Shown: positions 9,072 to 21,079, counted from the first letter of the stretch. The stretch is 64,000 nt of DNA from Nipponacmea schrenckii (GCA_030562195.1 JAUJPP010000005.1:31855106-31919105); one strand, 5' to 3'. The notes: generated by a model from the sequence alone, not told the origin. Numbers and translations: made by a program.

Positions 9072-12000
9072 ATGGATCGCAGTCTTAAAATCCTGCAGCA
9101 TAACCTTAATGGCCTTCGGGCCAGGCTCGTTGAGTTGAGGAAATTTCTTAGTAGCGCCCGGTACGACGTTCTCTGTTTCCAGGAAACCAAGCTCTATCCT
9201 GGAGTAGATGATCCAACCTTGCCCAGGTATCCCTGCTCTGGTTCACATAAAAAGCGTATCGGTGGAGGAATTGCAATCTACGTAAGGGAAGGAATATCTT
9301 ATCAAACACTATCCCTGCGTAGTAATGAATTTGAGGTAATCGGGGTATCCCTCTCCCTCTGATGGAAAGAAAATAGCAATAGTCAATGTTTATCTGCCGC
9401 CTGGTAAGAATGTCATTGAACCAAGCTCATATCGAAACCTACTTGAACAAATATCACATCGGAATGTCCTGTTCTGTGGTGACTTCAATTCAAAACACGT
9501 CGCATGGGGATCGAAAAAGCAAGATGGTCGAGGAGAGGGACTACTCGAATTCATAGAGGATAACGACATGTGCTTATTGAACGATGGGAGGCCTACTTTG
9601 ATCCATAACTCCAGTGGAGGAATGTCTCATTTAGATCTTACTATCGCTTCGACAAATATAGCTTTACATTGCAACTGGCAAGTTAGTTCGACCGAGACCC
9701 TTGGAAGTGATCATCTAGTAATAGATATAACTTATAAGGGTCAATTAAGAAGGGAAGAAATCCACGGCAAACAAAAATGGCAAATGGCAAAGGCAGACTG
9801 GATAAAATTTACTGAAAACTGCTCGCAGTGGGACGTAAAGGACATACAAAACATGAAAACAAGGATGTTGATGTCTACGCCAAAAATGTCACTATGGTCC
9901 TCATGGAGGCAGCCAAGGAAGCTATCCCGCGAACCTCTGGAAAAAACAGGGCTTGTCCGAAGCCCTGGTGGTCGGATGCTTGCCATCACGCAGTGAATAT
10001 TACGAAAGAAAGTCCAACGAAACCTCACCCCTGATACAAAACAGGCTTATTTGGAAACTACAGAGAACGCCAAGAAAGTCATCAACGAGTCTCGCACCAG
10101 CCACTGGCACGAATTCTGTCAAACGCTAAACCAGAACACCAAGATCAAGGATGTCTGGGCCAAAATCAGATCAATGAATGGCACTAAATCTTCACACAAA
10201 ATCCCAGTTGTAAAATACGGGGACAGAGTTGGAGAGAGCGACAAACAGAAGGCAGACTTAATGGCTGAGAGCTTTGCTGACGCGAGTAGGGACAAACACC
10301 ACTCCGCCGAATTCATTAATCGAAAAACAAACTTCGCAGTGGGTCAATCCCGTGTGTTGACGCACATAGATGAAAACGGCCCACTGAATCTCCCCTTAAC
10401 AGCTGATGAACTTCAGAAAGCTCTCTCGTCCAAAAAGGACAGTGCAGCGGGGGAGGATGATGTCAAGTATTCGATGTTGAAGAAATTGCCTCCCGAAGCT
10501 TCGAAAATCCTTCTGGAACTATTCAATAAATCTTGGAACAATGGCCACGTACCGACAAAATGGAAAACGGCATCCATTATACCTATCCTAAAGGCTGGTA
10601 AAGATCCCGCAGAAACGGAGTCTTACATCCACGTTATGCAAAATCCTCGAAACGATGATAACAAATCGTCTTCGGTATTTCCTAGAAAGAAATAATCTCT
10701 AGACAAAAGCTCAGATCTACGGCGGATCAAATTGTTAGACTACAACACACAATGTCTAAGACATTGAACAGTTCTGGTTTCCTTTGTGCTTTGTTCGTAG
10801 ACTTAACAAAAGCTTTTGATTTGGTCTGGACAGATGGATTATTGCACAAGCTGCGTCAACTAGGAATAGGTGGTCGTATGCATAACTGGATAGCAATTTT
10901 TTTCTTGCGGATAGGAAGATACGTGTAACCATTGGAAAGAGTTTTAGCGATGAATTCAGTCTGGAAAATGGCACGCCACAAGGCTCAGTCATTAGCCCCA
11001 CCTTGTTTAGTATAATGGTCAATGATATCCGCAACTGCAAATACCTGTCAAACAAATGTCAGATCGTGATGTTTGCTGACGACAGCACTTTTTGGAGCAA
11101 TGGTAACTTATACACAAACTTAAAAGAACGGATGCAACTATGCTCGGATCGCTTTGCAAAGTGGGCAAATGACTGGGGATTTAGAATATCCAAAGCCAAA
11201 ACGGTGGGAATGTTGGTCTGCGCAGGCCCCCAGGTGACCGATATGCGACTAGTGTTGGATGGCGAGCCTATCCGATTCGTCGGTGAAACCAAGCTACTTG
11301 GAGTCGCTACTCCAAGAAGTTGGTGAGGTCCCTCTCAAACTCAGCACAGAGGAGCAAGCTCAAAAATACTGGTCAAAATTCAAACACCTTGGAGAATCAT
11401 CTCCCACCTACCTCGAGATCACGAGGTTCAGACAAGCCAAAAAGAATATAAGCTTTGGCCAGGCAGTTCGGGAATCCGTTCGAAAATATGGGCTACATAG
11501 GTTGCCCATCAGAGAGTTTGCTCTCCCCAAGATTGCTCCTTGGACGATCACGCCTCCTCTTGTCGACACCTCTCTCGCTACGAGATTGGATAAAAAACGG
11601 GACGATCCCTGCATCGCTCGGATGATCGCTTTAACTCATATGGACGCTAGGTGGTCGGAAAGCACCCGTATCTACACTGATGGTTCACATACTAGTAACC
11701 CGGAAAATAGTACGACCGGGTATGGGATTTATATCCCTTCGAGCAGTATAAGAATAATCAAGCGACTACCCAATAATTGTTCGGTGTATACCTCAGAGAT
11801 GCTTGAAATCCTCTATGCGGTGCAATATTCCGCAGGCCACCAAAATCCGAATTATGTAGTATTAAGCGACTCGCTTAGCAGTCTGATGTCGATTGTCAAC
11901 GACTCTTCGAGTTCCCAATCGGGGCTAGTGGACGAAATCAGGCAAGCGTGCTCATTAATACATAGTCATGGCAAATCAATCGAGCTTGCATGGATCCCGT

Positions 12001-12466
12001 CTCATGTTGGCATACAAGGAAATGAGATTGCAGATGAACTCGCAAAACAAGGACTAGATCTAACGGAAATTGAGCCGATAGACTACAGCTTATCAGAAGT
12101 CCGGAGCATGATCGGTAAAAGCATCAAATCTGCATTGGAAGTAACTATCGTGGATGCTGATACGTTTCGCTTCAGACTAAACATTAGCATTAGCAGTAAA
12201 GTAATTTTGCACCATCCCAATCGAAAGATCTGTCGATCGGTCGCTCGTCTGAGAATGATGGGTGAGGTAAGAAATCACAAATACGAACTGAAGCTATGTC
12301 CCTGCGGTGAAGCTGGTACCGCAGAACATCTGTTAATCCATTGTGAGCAATTAAGGGAAGATTTATTGAATAAACGTAAGCTGGACTATAATCTGAAAAA
12401 CATTCTGTCACATACGGGAGAGGGTATGTCGTCAATTTGTGAAGCAGTTTATTATTTCTTAAAAGA
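9072..12466 (+). pseudogene. LINE ORF2: endonuclease, reverse transcriptase, RNase H
   Basis: Starts at MDRSLKILQHNLNG (9072), with FQETK and a GGIAIYVREG segment of the EEP endonuclease. The endonuclease continues after a frameshift near 9360 and includes FCGDFN (about 9472) and GSDHLVID (about 9706). RT segments run from 10051; MFADDST (11069-11089) is the catalytic motif C. RNase H runs from about 11640 with YTDGSH (11673), SEMLEIL, LSDSLSSL and PSHVGIQGNEIADELAKQG, so all four acidic positions and the His are present. A C-terminal CPCGEAGTAEHLLIHC zinc motif is typical of the I group. Frameshifts near 9360, 10000, 10640, 10905 and 11300 break the gene. Confidence 0.8.
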
Positions 12467-12966
12467 NNNNNNNNNNNNNNNNNNNNNNNNNNNNNNNNNN
12501 NNNNNNNNNNNNNNNNNNNNNNNNNNNNNNNNNNNNNNNNNNNNNNNNNNNNNNNNNNNNNNNNNNNNNNNNNNNNNNNNNNNNNNNNNNNNNNNNNNNN
12601 NNNNNNNNNNNNNNNNNNNNNNNNNNNNNNNNNNNNNNNNNNNNNNNNNNNNNNNNNNNNNNNNNNNNNNNNNNNNNNNNNNNNNNNNNNNNNNNNNNNN
12701 NNNNNNNNNNNNNNNNNNNNNNNNNNNNNNNNNNNNNNNNNNNNNNNNNNNNNNNNNNNNNNNNNNNNNNNNNNNNNNNNNNNNNNNNNNNNNNNNNNNN
12801 NNNNNNNNNNNNNNNNNNNNNNNNNNNNNNNNNNNNNNNNNNNNNNNNNNNNNNNNNNNNNNNNNNNNNNNNNNNNNNNNNNNNNNNNNNNNNNNNNNNN
12901 NNNNNNNNNNNNNNNNNNNNNNNNNNNNNNNNNNNNNNNNNNNNNNNNNNNNNNNNNNNNNNNNNN
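12467..12966. other. Assembly gap (500 N)
   Basis: A run of exactly 500 N, a conventional placeholder length, so true distance and continuity are unknown. The sequences on either side (I-type LINE and SGNH-like fragment) should not be assumed adjacent. Confidence 1.
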
Positions 12967-13342
12967 AGCGTAAGTGGTGGGGGGCTTCAAAGTTTTGGAG
13001 TTTCCAGGAATCTTGGCAAAAGTAAATGTAATGTTTTACGGAATTGCAAAGGGAATGTTCTGAGTACCAGCCGCACGTTGTATTTTTACAAATAGGTGAA
13101 AATGATATTGCAATCGACAAGTCAGAACATAAGATAGCTTCTGATGTTTTGAGCTTGGCATCATTCCTAGTGCAAGGCTTCGGTGTTTTTGAAGTATGTA
13201 TTGGAGAGTTATTTACGCGACCGATTCCCAGATTCCTTTCCCCACAGGATTATTTTTCCCGTCGTCAGTTGGTCAATAGGTTGTTAAAGGAGGGCAGTGA
13301 AAGTGGTCAATATCTTAATGTCGTATTTTGGCGACACCGACG
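12967..13342 (+). pseudogene. SGNH hydrolase-like fragment (Ngaro/DIRS-associated type)
   Basis: The frame 13044-13342 contains HVVFLQIGENDIAID, resembling the GxND block of SGNH hydrolases, then a FEVCIGELFTR segment and a terminal VVFWRHRR. SGNH domains of this kind occur at the 3' end of Ngaro-type tyrosine-recombinase retroelements. The catalytic Ser block would lie upstream in the gap. The right end is cut by the L2 element tail at about 13340. It may also derive from a host hydrolase. Confidence 0.45.
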
Positions 13343-16300
13343 AATTTTTCATAGTTTTTTTATTTATTTATTATTTATTACAAAGCATTTATAAAGCGCT
13401 TATCTAATAGAAAAATTACTCTAAGCGCTGAACAAAAGTTCAAGCAGAATGCACAAAATAAAATAGAACAATATAATAACAAAAAATAAAAACCAGTGGA
13501 TGAAGTAAAACAATTCCAAGGGCAATAATTGTTGCATATCGACACCTACTAAAAATAAGAAAATAGACTAATAGATTAATAAAACGGCAATTAAAAGGGA
13601 GAGCTTATCTGATTGACAAAATCAAATATATATAAATGAAAATAATAAAAATATTATCACAGCAATTCAAACATCACAGTACGCTAGTCTAAAAATATGA
13701 GTTTTTAAGCCTTTTTTAAAAGTAGAGAGGGATTTTTCTTTACGTAAATGTAATGGAAGGTCATTCCAGAATGTGGCACCAGCACTATCAAACCGCCGTG
13801 CACCGTAAGTTTTAGTTTTTACATCATTTGGTTGTTGTATTAGACCTTCGTTAGCCGACCTAAGTACTCTACCAGGTGTATAAGGTATGATCAGTTCTTC
13901 CAAATACTTAGGTGCTATTCCATGCAACGACTTAAACACGTACAGTAAAATTTTATATTGAGGTCTATATTTCACAGGAAGCCAGTGAAGTTGTTTAAGA
14001 ACGGGAGTTATTGAGTCAAACTTCTTTGTTTTACTAATAAGTCTTGCTGCCGTGTTTTGAACGCGTTGCAGTCTTGATAATAATGAGCAGTTCACGTTAC
14101 ATAACAAAGCGTTCCCGTAATCTAGTCTGGATGTTACTAGGGAGCTGACTAATGTTTTACATGCATTCCCTGTAATGTATGGTCTGATACGCCCGATGTT
14201 CCTTATCTGATAAAAACACGATTTGGAAACGGCACTGACTTGTTGTTCCATACTCAGAGTTTTATCGAAGAATACGCCTAGGTTCTTCACACAGTTTGAC
14301 TCACTTAAGATAGTGCCGTCAAAAGGAAGATTGTACAATGATATGTGTTTAACGCAGTGTTTTGGAGCGAAGACCACAAGCTCTGTTTTGTCTTGATTCA
14401 GTTTTAACAAGTTTGTGGACATCCAATCCTTGATATCCGATAAACAAGCCTTTAAACGTTCTGATAAATTGTCCCAATCACCATCTGGTTTGATTACTTG
14501 ATATACCTGTGTATCATCAGCGTAAGAGTGGTATAGCATTTTATGTCTTTTGCATATTTCACTGACTGGCTTCGCATACATGCAATATAATTTCGGTCCT
14601 AATACAGAGCCTTGCGGAACACCATATTGAAGACGAAGATCATCAGATTGAGTGGTACCAATAGCCACGCGTTGAGTTCTATTTTTCAAGTAGGATCCGA
14701 TCCATTTCAACGCATTATCAGAGACTCCAAAGGAATGATTAAGACGCTCCAACAGTATATCGTGGTCGATAACATCGAATGCAGCAGACAAATCGAGCAT
14801 TAGAAGTACAACACAATAGTTTTTGTCAAGCGCAGATGCAATGTCATGATGCACGCGCAGAAGAGCAGTTTCTGTAGAATGCTTTGGTCGGTATGCAGAT
14901 TGCATATTGTCATATAAGCTATTCGTTTCAATGTGGTGATCAAGTCGATACGCAACAACTTTCTCTAAAACTTTAGACAAAAAAGACAGATTTGAAACTG
15001 GGCGATAATTTTTGAAAACTTCCCTGTCCAGTGTTGGTTTTTTCAGCAACGGCCTAACTATAGCCTTTTTGAAATCTGATGGCACGTTTGATTCAGATAA
15101 GGAGCGGTTGACGATGTTCAAAATAGCTGGGAGCAATTCATTTGAGCATGATTTTAATAAATGTGTAGGCATGGGATCAAGTTCACACTGTTTCGATGGA
15201 GCGGACTGTACGATTTTTACAAGTTCTGTATGAGATGTCGGCTCGAAAGATGATAAGTGATCACCTACAAACTTCTTGTCGAATCTCATTACTTCGAACA
15301 TATTTTCCGGCTTATTTTTAGCTGCGCTTAGATTAGTCCGAATAGTTTCAATCTTGTTCAGAAAGAACTGACAAAATGTGTTAGCAAGATCTTTCTCATT
15401 ATCATGCGTTGGTAGAATTGTCTCATGTTTTTCTCCCATTATGTGTCTACTAAGTCGATACAGTTGTTTTTGATCGTGCTCGGCCTCTTTTACTTTAGTC
15501 GAATAATACTCTTTCTTGCTCCTAATAAGGAGTTTGTTTGCCTGAAAACTTGCATCTTTGTGGCTCTGTTTATGGATAGATAGGTTCGTTTTCCGCATGA
15601 GACGTTCCGTCTTACGCCGATTCCTTTTGGCATCACGAAGCTTTTCTGAGTGCCATTCGGTATTCGGTCGAACTCTTATCTCCTTTGACAATAACGGTGC
15701 ATGTTTGTCGATCACTGATTTCGTATTCTTATCGTATACATTTAACAGACTTTCGAGTGGCTCTGTCGTGTTAACTACAGGAGTAACAGATTTCAAAAAG
15801 TCTTTACCAATATCAGCCAAATCAATATCTCGGTATTTCCGGTAAGTCACATTTTTTCGATATTTTGGCGGTTTTGAGATATTAAGATATGAAATAAGAG
15901 CAAAATGGTCACCGGCAGGATTTCCATTTTTATCACATAAATACGGATCCTGCACTACAGGTTTGTCCTTCAGAATTCGACTGCTTTCGCGTGTAATTAC
16001 TACGTCTAGGGTGTGTCCATGGATATGAGTTGGACCTATTACGTGCTGTGTTAATCCATGATCCTGCAACGTTGCGAGGAAAGTACATGCATCACTGTCG
16101 TTCTTGTTATCTATGTGAAAATTAAGGTCACCAGTGATAATAATCTCATCTCGAGTAAGCACTATTTCATCGAGAAATGAAGACCATTCTTCGAAAAATG
16201 TAGATGTTTTAAGCTTGTTAACTTGTGATGGTGGTGGTCGATAAATTACATAAAGTCGAAAATAGTGATGTTCTGCAGATATTATACATTCTAAAAGTTC

Positions 16301-17285
16301 GAAATGCGAAAAAGATGTTTTTCCGGTAATAGTTTTTACATCCAAGGCTTTGTTGTAAATGACGGCAACGCCACCTCCTTTTCGTTTTTTTCTGGCAATA
16401 TGATGAAAGCCGTAACTATCTGGGATAATTTCTGCAATGACACTTTTATCAATATCGCTCCCGAGCCATGTTTCAGCCAACGCAAAAATGTCAATGTTGT
16501 TTGATGTGAGAAAGTCACAGATAGATGTTGTTTTGTTTTTTACTGATTGAGGATTCAGCGACACAAGGGATAAAGCAGTTTTGGAAAACGCTTTCAGCGA
16601 AGTCTTGATTTTGATTAGATTGTTTTCATTGCCTCTATTTTCGTTGTTTTTAAATGTTTCATGAGTGTTTGTGTTTGGTCTGGATCGAATGATCGTCTCG
16701 ATAGGATGCGTAACGATACTATTAACAGTAAAATTTTCAACTGATGTTGCAGTTCTGGCTTTTTGGACGACAGTGGAAAAAGGAGCGATCACTAACAGAT
16801 TGTTGAAGTTATCACCCCGGCCTGATTTCTCAGCTTGATTAGTTGGGACATTTGATTGGATAACATCAGGGGTTAAGTTAATTAGGTTATTAATGTTCAC
16901 CTGTCTGCATATTCTAGACCTCCTTGTATTAGTTATTCTCACCTTCACCGGTTTATGAACAGTTAATGAAAGTTCAGGTAGCAAGTTGAATGTACTCAGA
17001 TCAGAACTCACTGAAGAAAGTTCACTATTCAGAGAGAAAAGTTTCTCTCTACTGTAAGTTATCATCACAACAATTACAGTAGCCACATGAAAATTCAACA
17101 TAACTCCCAAAATAATAATCCAAATGAGAATTTCACATGAAATATATAATCCTAGATACTTTAAGTAACTGTCAGTAAATTTTCAACCACAGAAATCACT
17201 CTATAACTAAATAATTTGTAAAAATATCAGAGAGCAAGACACAGTACTACACTAGGCAGCCATCTTGGTTACGGTATGTAGTTCT
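13330..17285 (-). mobile_element. L2/CR1-like non-LTR retrotransposon, nearly full length
   Basis: Minus-strand element with a 5' leader (about 17111-17285), a single long ORF and a 3' region ending in AATAAATAATAAATAAATA units (13358-13376 on the plus strand as tttatttatt). The 3' tail includes AAGCGCTTTATAAATGC (revcomp at 13383-13400), a tail motif seen in L2-type LINEs and their SINE partners. The 5' end near the ATG lacks a recognisable gag ORF. Confidence 0.75.
13667..17110 (-). CDS. L2/CR1-like ORF2: AP endonuclease and reverse transcriptase, intact
   Basis: An uninterrupted frame of 1147 residues. The first 175 residues are a low-conservation leader. The EEP endonuclease runs from about 180 to 410 (SLNPQSVKNK, AETWLGSD, ITGDLNFHID, GDHFALIS). 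The reverse transcriptase runs from about 650 to 930: RPLLKKPTLD, NYRPVSNLSFLSKVLEK, SAYRPKHSTETALL, LDLSAAFDVIDHDIL (motif A), GVPQGSVLGP (motif B) and SYADDTQVY at about residue 862 (motif C). The C-terminus has the LQRVQNTAARLI and HWLPVKYRPQYK blocks common to L2/CR1 elements. No stop or frameshift is seen, so the element could be recently active. It nicks DNA and copies its own RNA at the target. Confidence 0.9.
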   Translation of the reverse strand: MGVMLNFHVATVIVVMITYSREKLFSLNSELSSVSSDLSTFNLLPELSLTVHKPVKVRITNTRRSRICRQVNINNLINLTPDVIQSNVPTNQAEKSGRGDNFNNLLVIAPFSTVVQKARTATSVENFTVNSIVTHPIETIIRSRPNTNTHETFKNNENRGNENNLIKIKTSLKAFSKTALSLVSLNPQSVKNKTTSICDFLTSNNIDIFALAETWLGSDIDKSVIAEIIPDSYGFHHIARKKRKGGGVAVIYNKALDVKTITGKTSFSHFELLECIISAEHHYFRLYVIYRPPPSQVNKLKTSTFFEEWSSFLDEIVLTRDEIIITGDLNFHIDNKNDSDACTFLATLQDHGLTQHVIGPTHIHGHTLDVVITRESSRILKDKPVVQDPYLCDKNGNPAGDHFALISYLNISKPPKYRKNVTYRKYRDIDLADIGKDFLKSVTPVVNTTEPLESLLNVYDKNTKSVIDKHAPLLSKEIRVRPNTEWHSEKLRDAKRNRRKTERLMRKTNLSIHKQSHKDASFQANKLLIRSKKEYYSTKVKEAEHDQKQLYRLSRHIMGEKHETILPTHDNEKDLANTFCQFFLNKIETIRTNLSAAKNKPENMFEVMRFDKKFVGDHLSSFEPTSHTELVKIVQSAPSKQCELDPMPTHLLKSCSNELLPAILNIVNRSLSESNVPSDFKKAIVRPLLKKPTLDREVFKNYRPVSNLSFLSKVLEKVVAYRLDHHIETNSLYDNMQSAYRPKHSTETALLRVHHDIASALDKNYCVVLLMLDLSAAFDVIDHDILLERLNHSFGVSDNALKWIGSYLKNRTQRVAIGTTQSDDLRLQYGVPQGSVLGPKLYCMYAKPVSEICKRHKMLYHSYADDTQVYQVIKPDGDWDNLSERLKACLSDIKDWMSTNLLKLNQDKTELVVFAPKHCVKHISLYNLPFDGTILSESNCVKNLGVFFDKTLSMEQQVSAVSKSCFYQIRNIGRIRPYITGNACKTLVSSLVTSRLDYGNALLCNVNCSLLSRLQRVQNTAARLISKTKKFDSITPVLKQLHWLPVKYRPQYKILLYVFKSLHGIAPKYLEELIIPYTPGRVLRSANEGLIQQPNDVKTKTYGARRFDSAGATFWNDLPLHLRKEKSLSTFKKGLKTHIFRLAYCDV

Positions 17286-17289
17286 TTAG

Positions 17290-18035
17290 AGATATTCCTT
17301 AAGGACGGTGTCCATTTAAATATTGAAGGCAACAAAAAGTTTTTTTAGAAATATTCGTTTAGCCTTGAAATTAGCATGTGAGAGAATTGATTCTTCGATT
17401 GCGTGGTCTGGTTTTCTGGTTCAGAGGCATGACCCATAAAGTCGCACCTAACTATAGCTATTAGATTTAACATTATTTAAAGTCACTTGGTATGGTCAAT
17501 ATATTTAGTAGTTCTATGTCATTGTGCATTATTTTTATGGGTCGTCTCGTCCACCAGTCGTTACAAAGAGCATAAATCCTTAACCGAATTCCCTAATTTT
17601 TGTCCTGACCGTGACCTTTCTGTTATGAAAGTACAATATCTATGACACCTCGCTTTATTGTTTATAAATACTGTATATTGTTTTGTTTTAGTACTATGAA
17701 CTGTGAGTTATAAGGGTTTTCGTATGGTGGCATATTATGACGTCCTTTCTGTATTGACGGTAAAGGATAGGTTACAAAAAACAAGTCTCGGTTGCACTAT
17801 AATTTTGGTTAAATATTAGTCTACAGGTTCTTAGATCTAACATGGCTCATGATGGAGAGAGAGCGAATTGTCACCTTTTACAAGTTTGGCATGTATTAAG
17901 AATATAACAATAAGAAGATATGCAGTGGTGGTTTGGTCAGAATCTGTTTGCAGATCTGGTGGTTATCGATGGTTATGGGACAGGAGTTGTGATCGCCCTT
18001 GAGTGATTCCGAACGTGTTTCGTACCGAGTACTAG
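17290..18035. other. Unassigned non-coding stretch
   Basis: No open frame, splice-bounded exon or clear repeat was recognised. It lies between the L2 5' end and the minisatellite. Confidence 0.4.
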
Positions 18036-18039
18036 TCCT

Positions 18040-18820
18040 ATTGGCGAAGTATAATGTGGAATACTAGTAAGCTGCGATCTGTAGCATAGTATTTTGATAC
18101 GTTATATAACGGATTATATGAAACGCTCGTACTATGATCTGTGGTATAGTGTTTGCTACGATTTGTAACGGATTATTTAAATAGCTAGTACTATGAAAGT
18201 GTGTTTTAGTACGATTTGTATAGGGATGATATGCAATACTTAGTACTACGATCTATAGTATGATGTTTTCATATGGGTCCTGATAATTATGTATAGGGAT
18301 GATATGGAATACTTAGTACTATGATCTGTAGTATGGTGTTTTCATATGGGTCCTGATAATATATTTTAGTACGATTTGTATAGGGATGATATGGAATACT
18401 TAGTACTATGATCTGTAGTATGATGTTTTCATATGGGTCCTGATAATATATTTTAGTACGATTTGTATAGGGATGATATGGAATACTTAGTACTATGATC
18501 TGTAGTATGATGTTTTCATATGGGTCCTGATAATTATGTATAGGGATGATATGGAATACTTAGTACTATGATCTGTAGTATGATGTTTTCATATGGGTCC
18601 TGATAATATATTTTAGTACGATTTGTATAGGGATGATATGGAATACTTAGTACTATGATCTGTAGTATGATGTTTTCATATGGGTCCTGATAATTATGTA
18701 TAGGGATGATATGGAATACTTAGTACTATGATCTGTAGTATGATGTTTTCATATGGGTCCTGATAATATATTTTAGTACGATTTGTATAGGGATGATATG
18801 GAATACTTAGTACTATGGGC
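18040..18820. repeat. Composite 73/87-bp minisatellite
   Basis: Unit starts (TAGGGATGATATG) fall at 18221, 18294, 18381, 18468, 18541, 18628, 18701 and 18788, giving lengths 73, 87, 87, 73, 87, 73, 87. The long form carries an extra segment, ATATTTTAGTACGATTTG, in place of a short TTATG. Copies are almost identical within the array; degenerate earlier units run from 18040 to 18220. The array ends about 190 bp before the DIRS-type ORF. Confidence 0.9.
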
Positions 18821-19005
18821 CTCGGATGTTATGAGTTTTGTGGATAGTGGTTTAATGTCATACCGCAGAAGAACAACATGGTATTTTCAATTGTGGTTAG
18901 CTCACTGTAATTAATATTGATAAAAAATTAGGCTGCCATATTATAATAACAATTTGCTGCTGTTGGATATCATCTTTTTGTAGATAAAGTAAAAGTTATA
19001 TCGAT

Positions 19006-19125
19006 ATGTCGGGGAGAAAAAGAAAAGTTTCAAGACCAACAGCTACTGTGAGGAACCACCAAAAAAGGAAGAAAGCCACTGAGGTTGAGGGGTCCGGAAA
19101 CCCTTACTGGACGTGCCAACTTTAA
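19006..19125 (+). pseudogene. Start of DIRS gag-like ORF
   Basis: An ATG at 19006 opens a basic 39-residue frame (MSGRKRKVSRPTATVR) that stops at 19125. The next frame (19176 onwards) continues as gag, so this is probably the authentic N-terminus separated by a frameshift. Confidence 0.4.
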
Positions 19126-19175
19126 CTGCTGTTATTACAGAGAATGTGACCAAAGCGGTGTTGGACAAACTTTAA

Positions 19176-20162
19176 ATGGCGAAAGATACAGTCGATATTG
19201 GCAGTTTAGATCTTAATGGTAGTGGTGAGCAACAAACACCAGTTGTCGATACCCATAAAGGTGATGATGCTAGCATTATTACTAATTTTGAAGAAACCAC
19301 AAACGAGTTGTTTCTTAATCCGATCCATCCGTCCTGTCGCCCACTACATTCAAAAGTTGCTACTTCCCTAAAAGAAAAGATTTGGAATAATGAATACATT
19401 GATTTGGGTAAACTGTTGTATGATCCCCACAGTAATGAAAATTTTGTCTTGGAGGTGACAAAGAACGGAGGGATCGGCTTAAAGAAATCTACAGGTAAAA
19501 AACATTTGACCATTGAAACTTGGACAGATGCTTTTAGTATTTTTGCCTCGGTATACAGACATAAATACCCCGAGTGTACAGAAGCACTTGCAACGTACCA
19601 AAGTGTAGTTCGTAACATAAGTAGAGCGAAAGGTAATTGGCATTTCTACGATTCAAATTTTCGGAAGCTAAAACAAAATGACAGTTCCCTGTCTTGGGAC
19701 AGTTTGGAGCAAGAAACGCATATTTTAGCTTCATCTTTTAATAGATCACGTCCCTTCCAAATGTATAACTACAACAATAGTTCATTTCAGGCCAACAAAA
19801 ATTCCTTTCGAGGTTCCTGCTTCAAATTCAATAAAGGAGCATTCTGTGGTGGAAATTGTGGTATCCCTCCTGAAAATGCAACAGTTTCGTATTCTGGAAT
19901 TGAAGATGCTATTAAACTCATCAAATTGTGTGGATCCGGTTCTTATATGGCGAAAACTGACATTGAATCAGCCTTTCGAATTATTCCTGTAAACAAATCC
20001 GATCATGAACTACTGGGGTTCCGATGGGAAGATGGAATTTATTACGATACGTGTCTACCAATGGGCTGCTCGTCATCTTGCAAAATATTTGAAACTTTTA
20101 GCACTTCTCTGGAATGGGTAGCACCAGAAAAATTAGGTTGTAAATATATAGTTCACATTTAG
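19176..20162 (+). pseudogene. DIRS gag fused in frame to reverse transcriptase by an internal deletion
   Basis: Residues 1-230 resemble DIRS/Ngaro gag (KEKIWNNEYIDLGKLL, TWTDAFSIFASVYRHKYP) and end in a Cys-rich block (CFKFNKGAFCGGNCG). From about residue 232 the frame is reverse transcriptase: AKTDIESAFRIIP is motif A and LPMGCSSSCKIFE is motif B. The expected gag end and RT N-terminal region are missing, so a deletion joined the two halves without breaking the frame. The frame ends at a TAG (20160) just before DDFL, removing motif C from the product. Confidence 0.75.
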
Positions 20163-21040
20163 GACGATTTTTTGTTTATAGGATCTACCTACCATCAGGT
20201 GAATAGTGATTTACAAGCCTTTTTAAGGTTGTGTTGTGATGTTGGAGTCTCTATAGCTCACGACAAAACTTACCAACCCAATCAAATTATGTCCTTTTTG
20301 GGTATTGAACTCAATTCTGTTAATTCAACAGCTTGGTTACCTTTAGACAAAGTAATTCGCATAAGATCTTTTCTGAAAGAGTTCATTGGTAGGTCAAAAT
20401 GTAGGACCTAGTTTAAGGGAGTTACAGTCCCTAATTGGTCTGTTGAATTTTGCTTGCTGCGTCATCATTCCTGGTCGGCCTTTTCTGCGTCGGCTTATTA
20501 ACCTCACCATTGGTATTAAAAAATCGTTTCATCACATAAGAATTACTAAGGAAGCAAAAGCCGATTTAAGATTATGACTTCGATTCATAGCGGTCTACAA
20601 TGGATGCAGTTTTTTCATTAATGAGAAGTTCATCTCCTCAAACGCCCTAAAACTATTTACAGATGCGTCTTCTCTAGGTTTTTGGTGCCACCTATGGTGA
20701 TAAATGGTTGTACGGAGAGTTCACAGGAGATATAAAACACAGGAACATAACAATTTTAGAATTTTACCCTATTCTCATTGCCTTACAATTATGGGGTGAT
20801 TTGTGGTCAAATCATTCTATTTTATTTTTCACAGACAATGAAGCTTTGGTGTCTATCATTAACCGACAATCTAGTAAAGAGGAAGTTCTCATGCAGATGG
20901 TGCGATGGTTTGTTTTGAAATGCTTAACGTTAAATTTAAATTTTAAGGCCAAGCATATCCCGGAAAACTAAATACTAAAGCTGATTCTTTGTCTCGTTTA
21001 CAGCTGAGGAGATCCAGGGAGTTGGCACCAACTGCAGACA
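20163..21040 (+). pseudogene. DIRS reverse transcriptase C-terminus and RNase H
   Basis: Begins with DDFLFIGST (motif C) directly after the premature stop. Frames at 20172-20411, 20386-20577 and 20708-20971 give RT thumb and RNase H: KLFTDASSLGFW (about 20650), ITILEFYPILIAL, FFTDNEALVSIINRQS and KAKHIPEN. Four disruptions separate these blocks. Confidence 0.7.
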
Positions 21041-21079
21041 GTTCAGCAACCTCAATACCCCAACAGTTATTGCCTCGAA

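Larger units (their letters stand above)
8133..12466 (+). mobile_element. I-type non-LTR retrotransposon with RNase H (I/Nimb-like)
   Basis: Contains a 5'-truncated ORF1 with zinc knuckles, then ORF2 with AP endonuclease, reverse transcriptase, RNase H and a C-terminal zinc motif, in the order of the I superfamily. Several frameshifts and stops make this copy inactive. The 5' end abuts the Penelope fragment at about 8132. The 3' end is lost in the assembly gap that starts at 12467. Confidence 0.8.
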
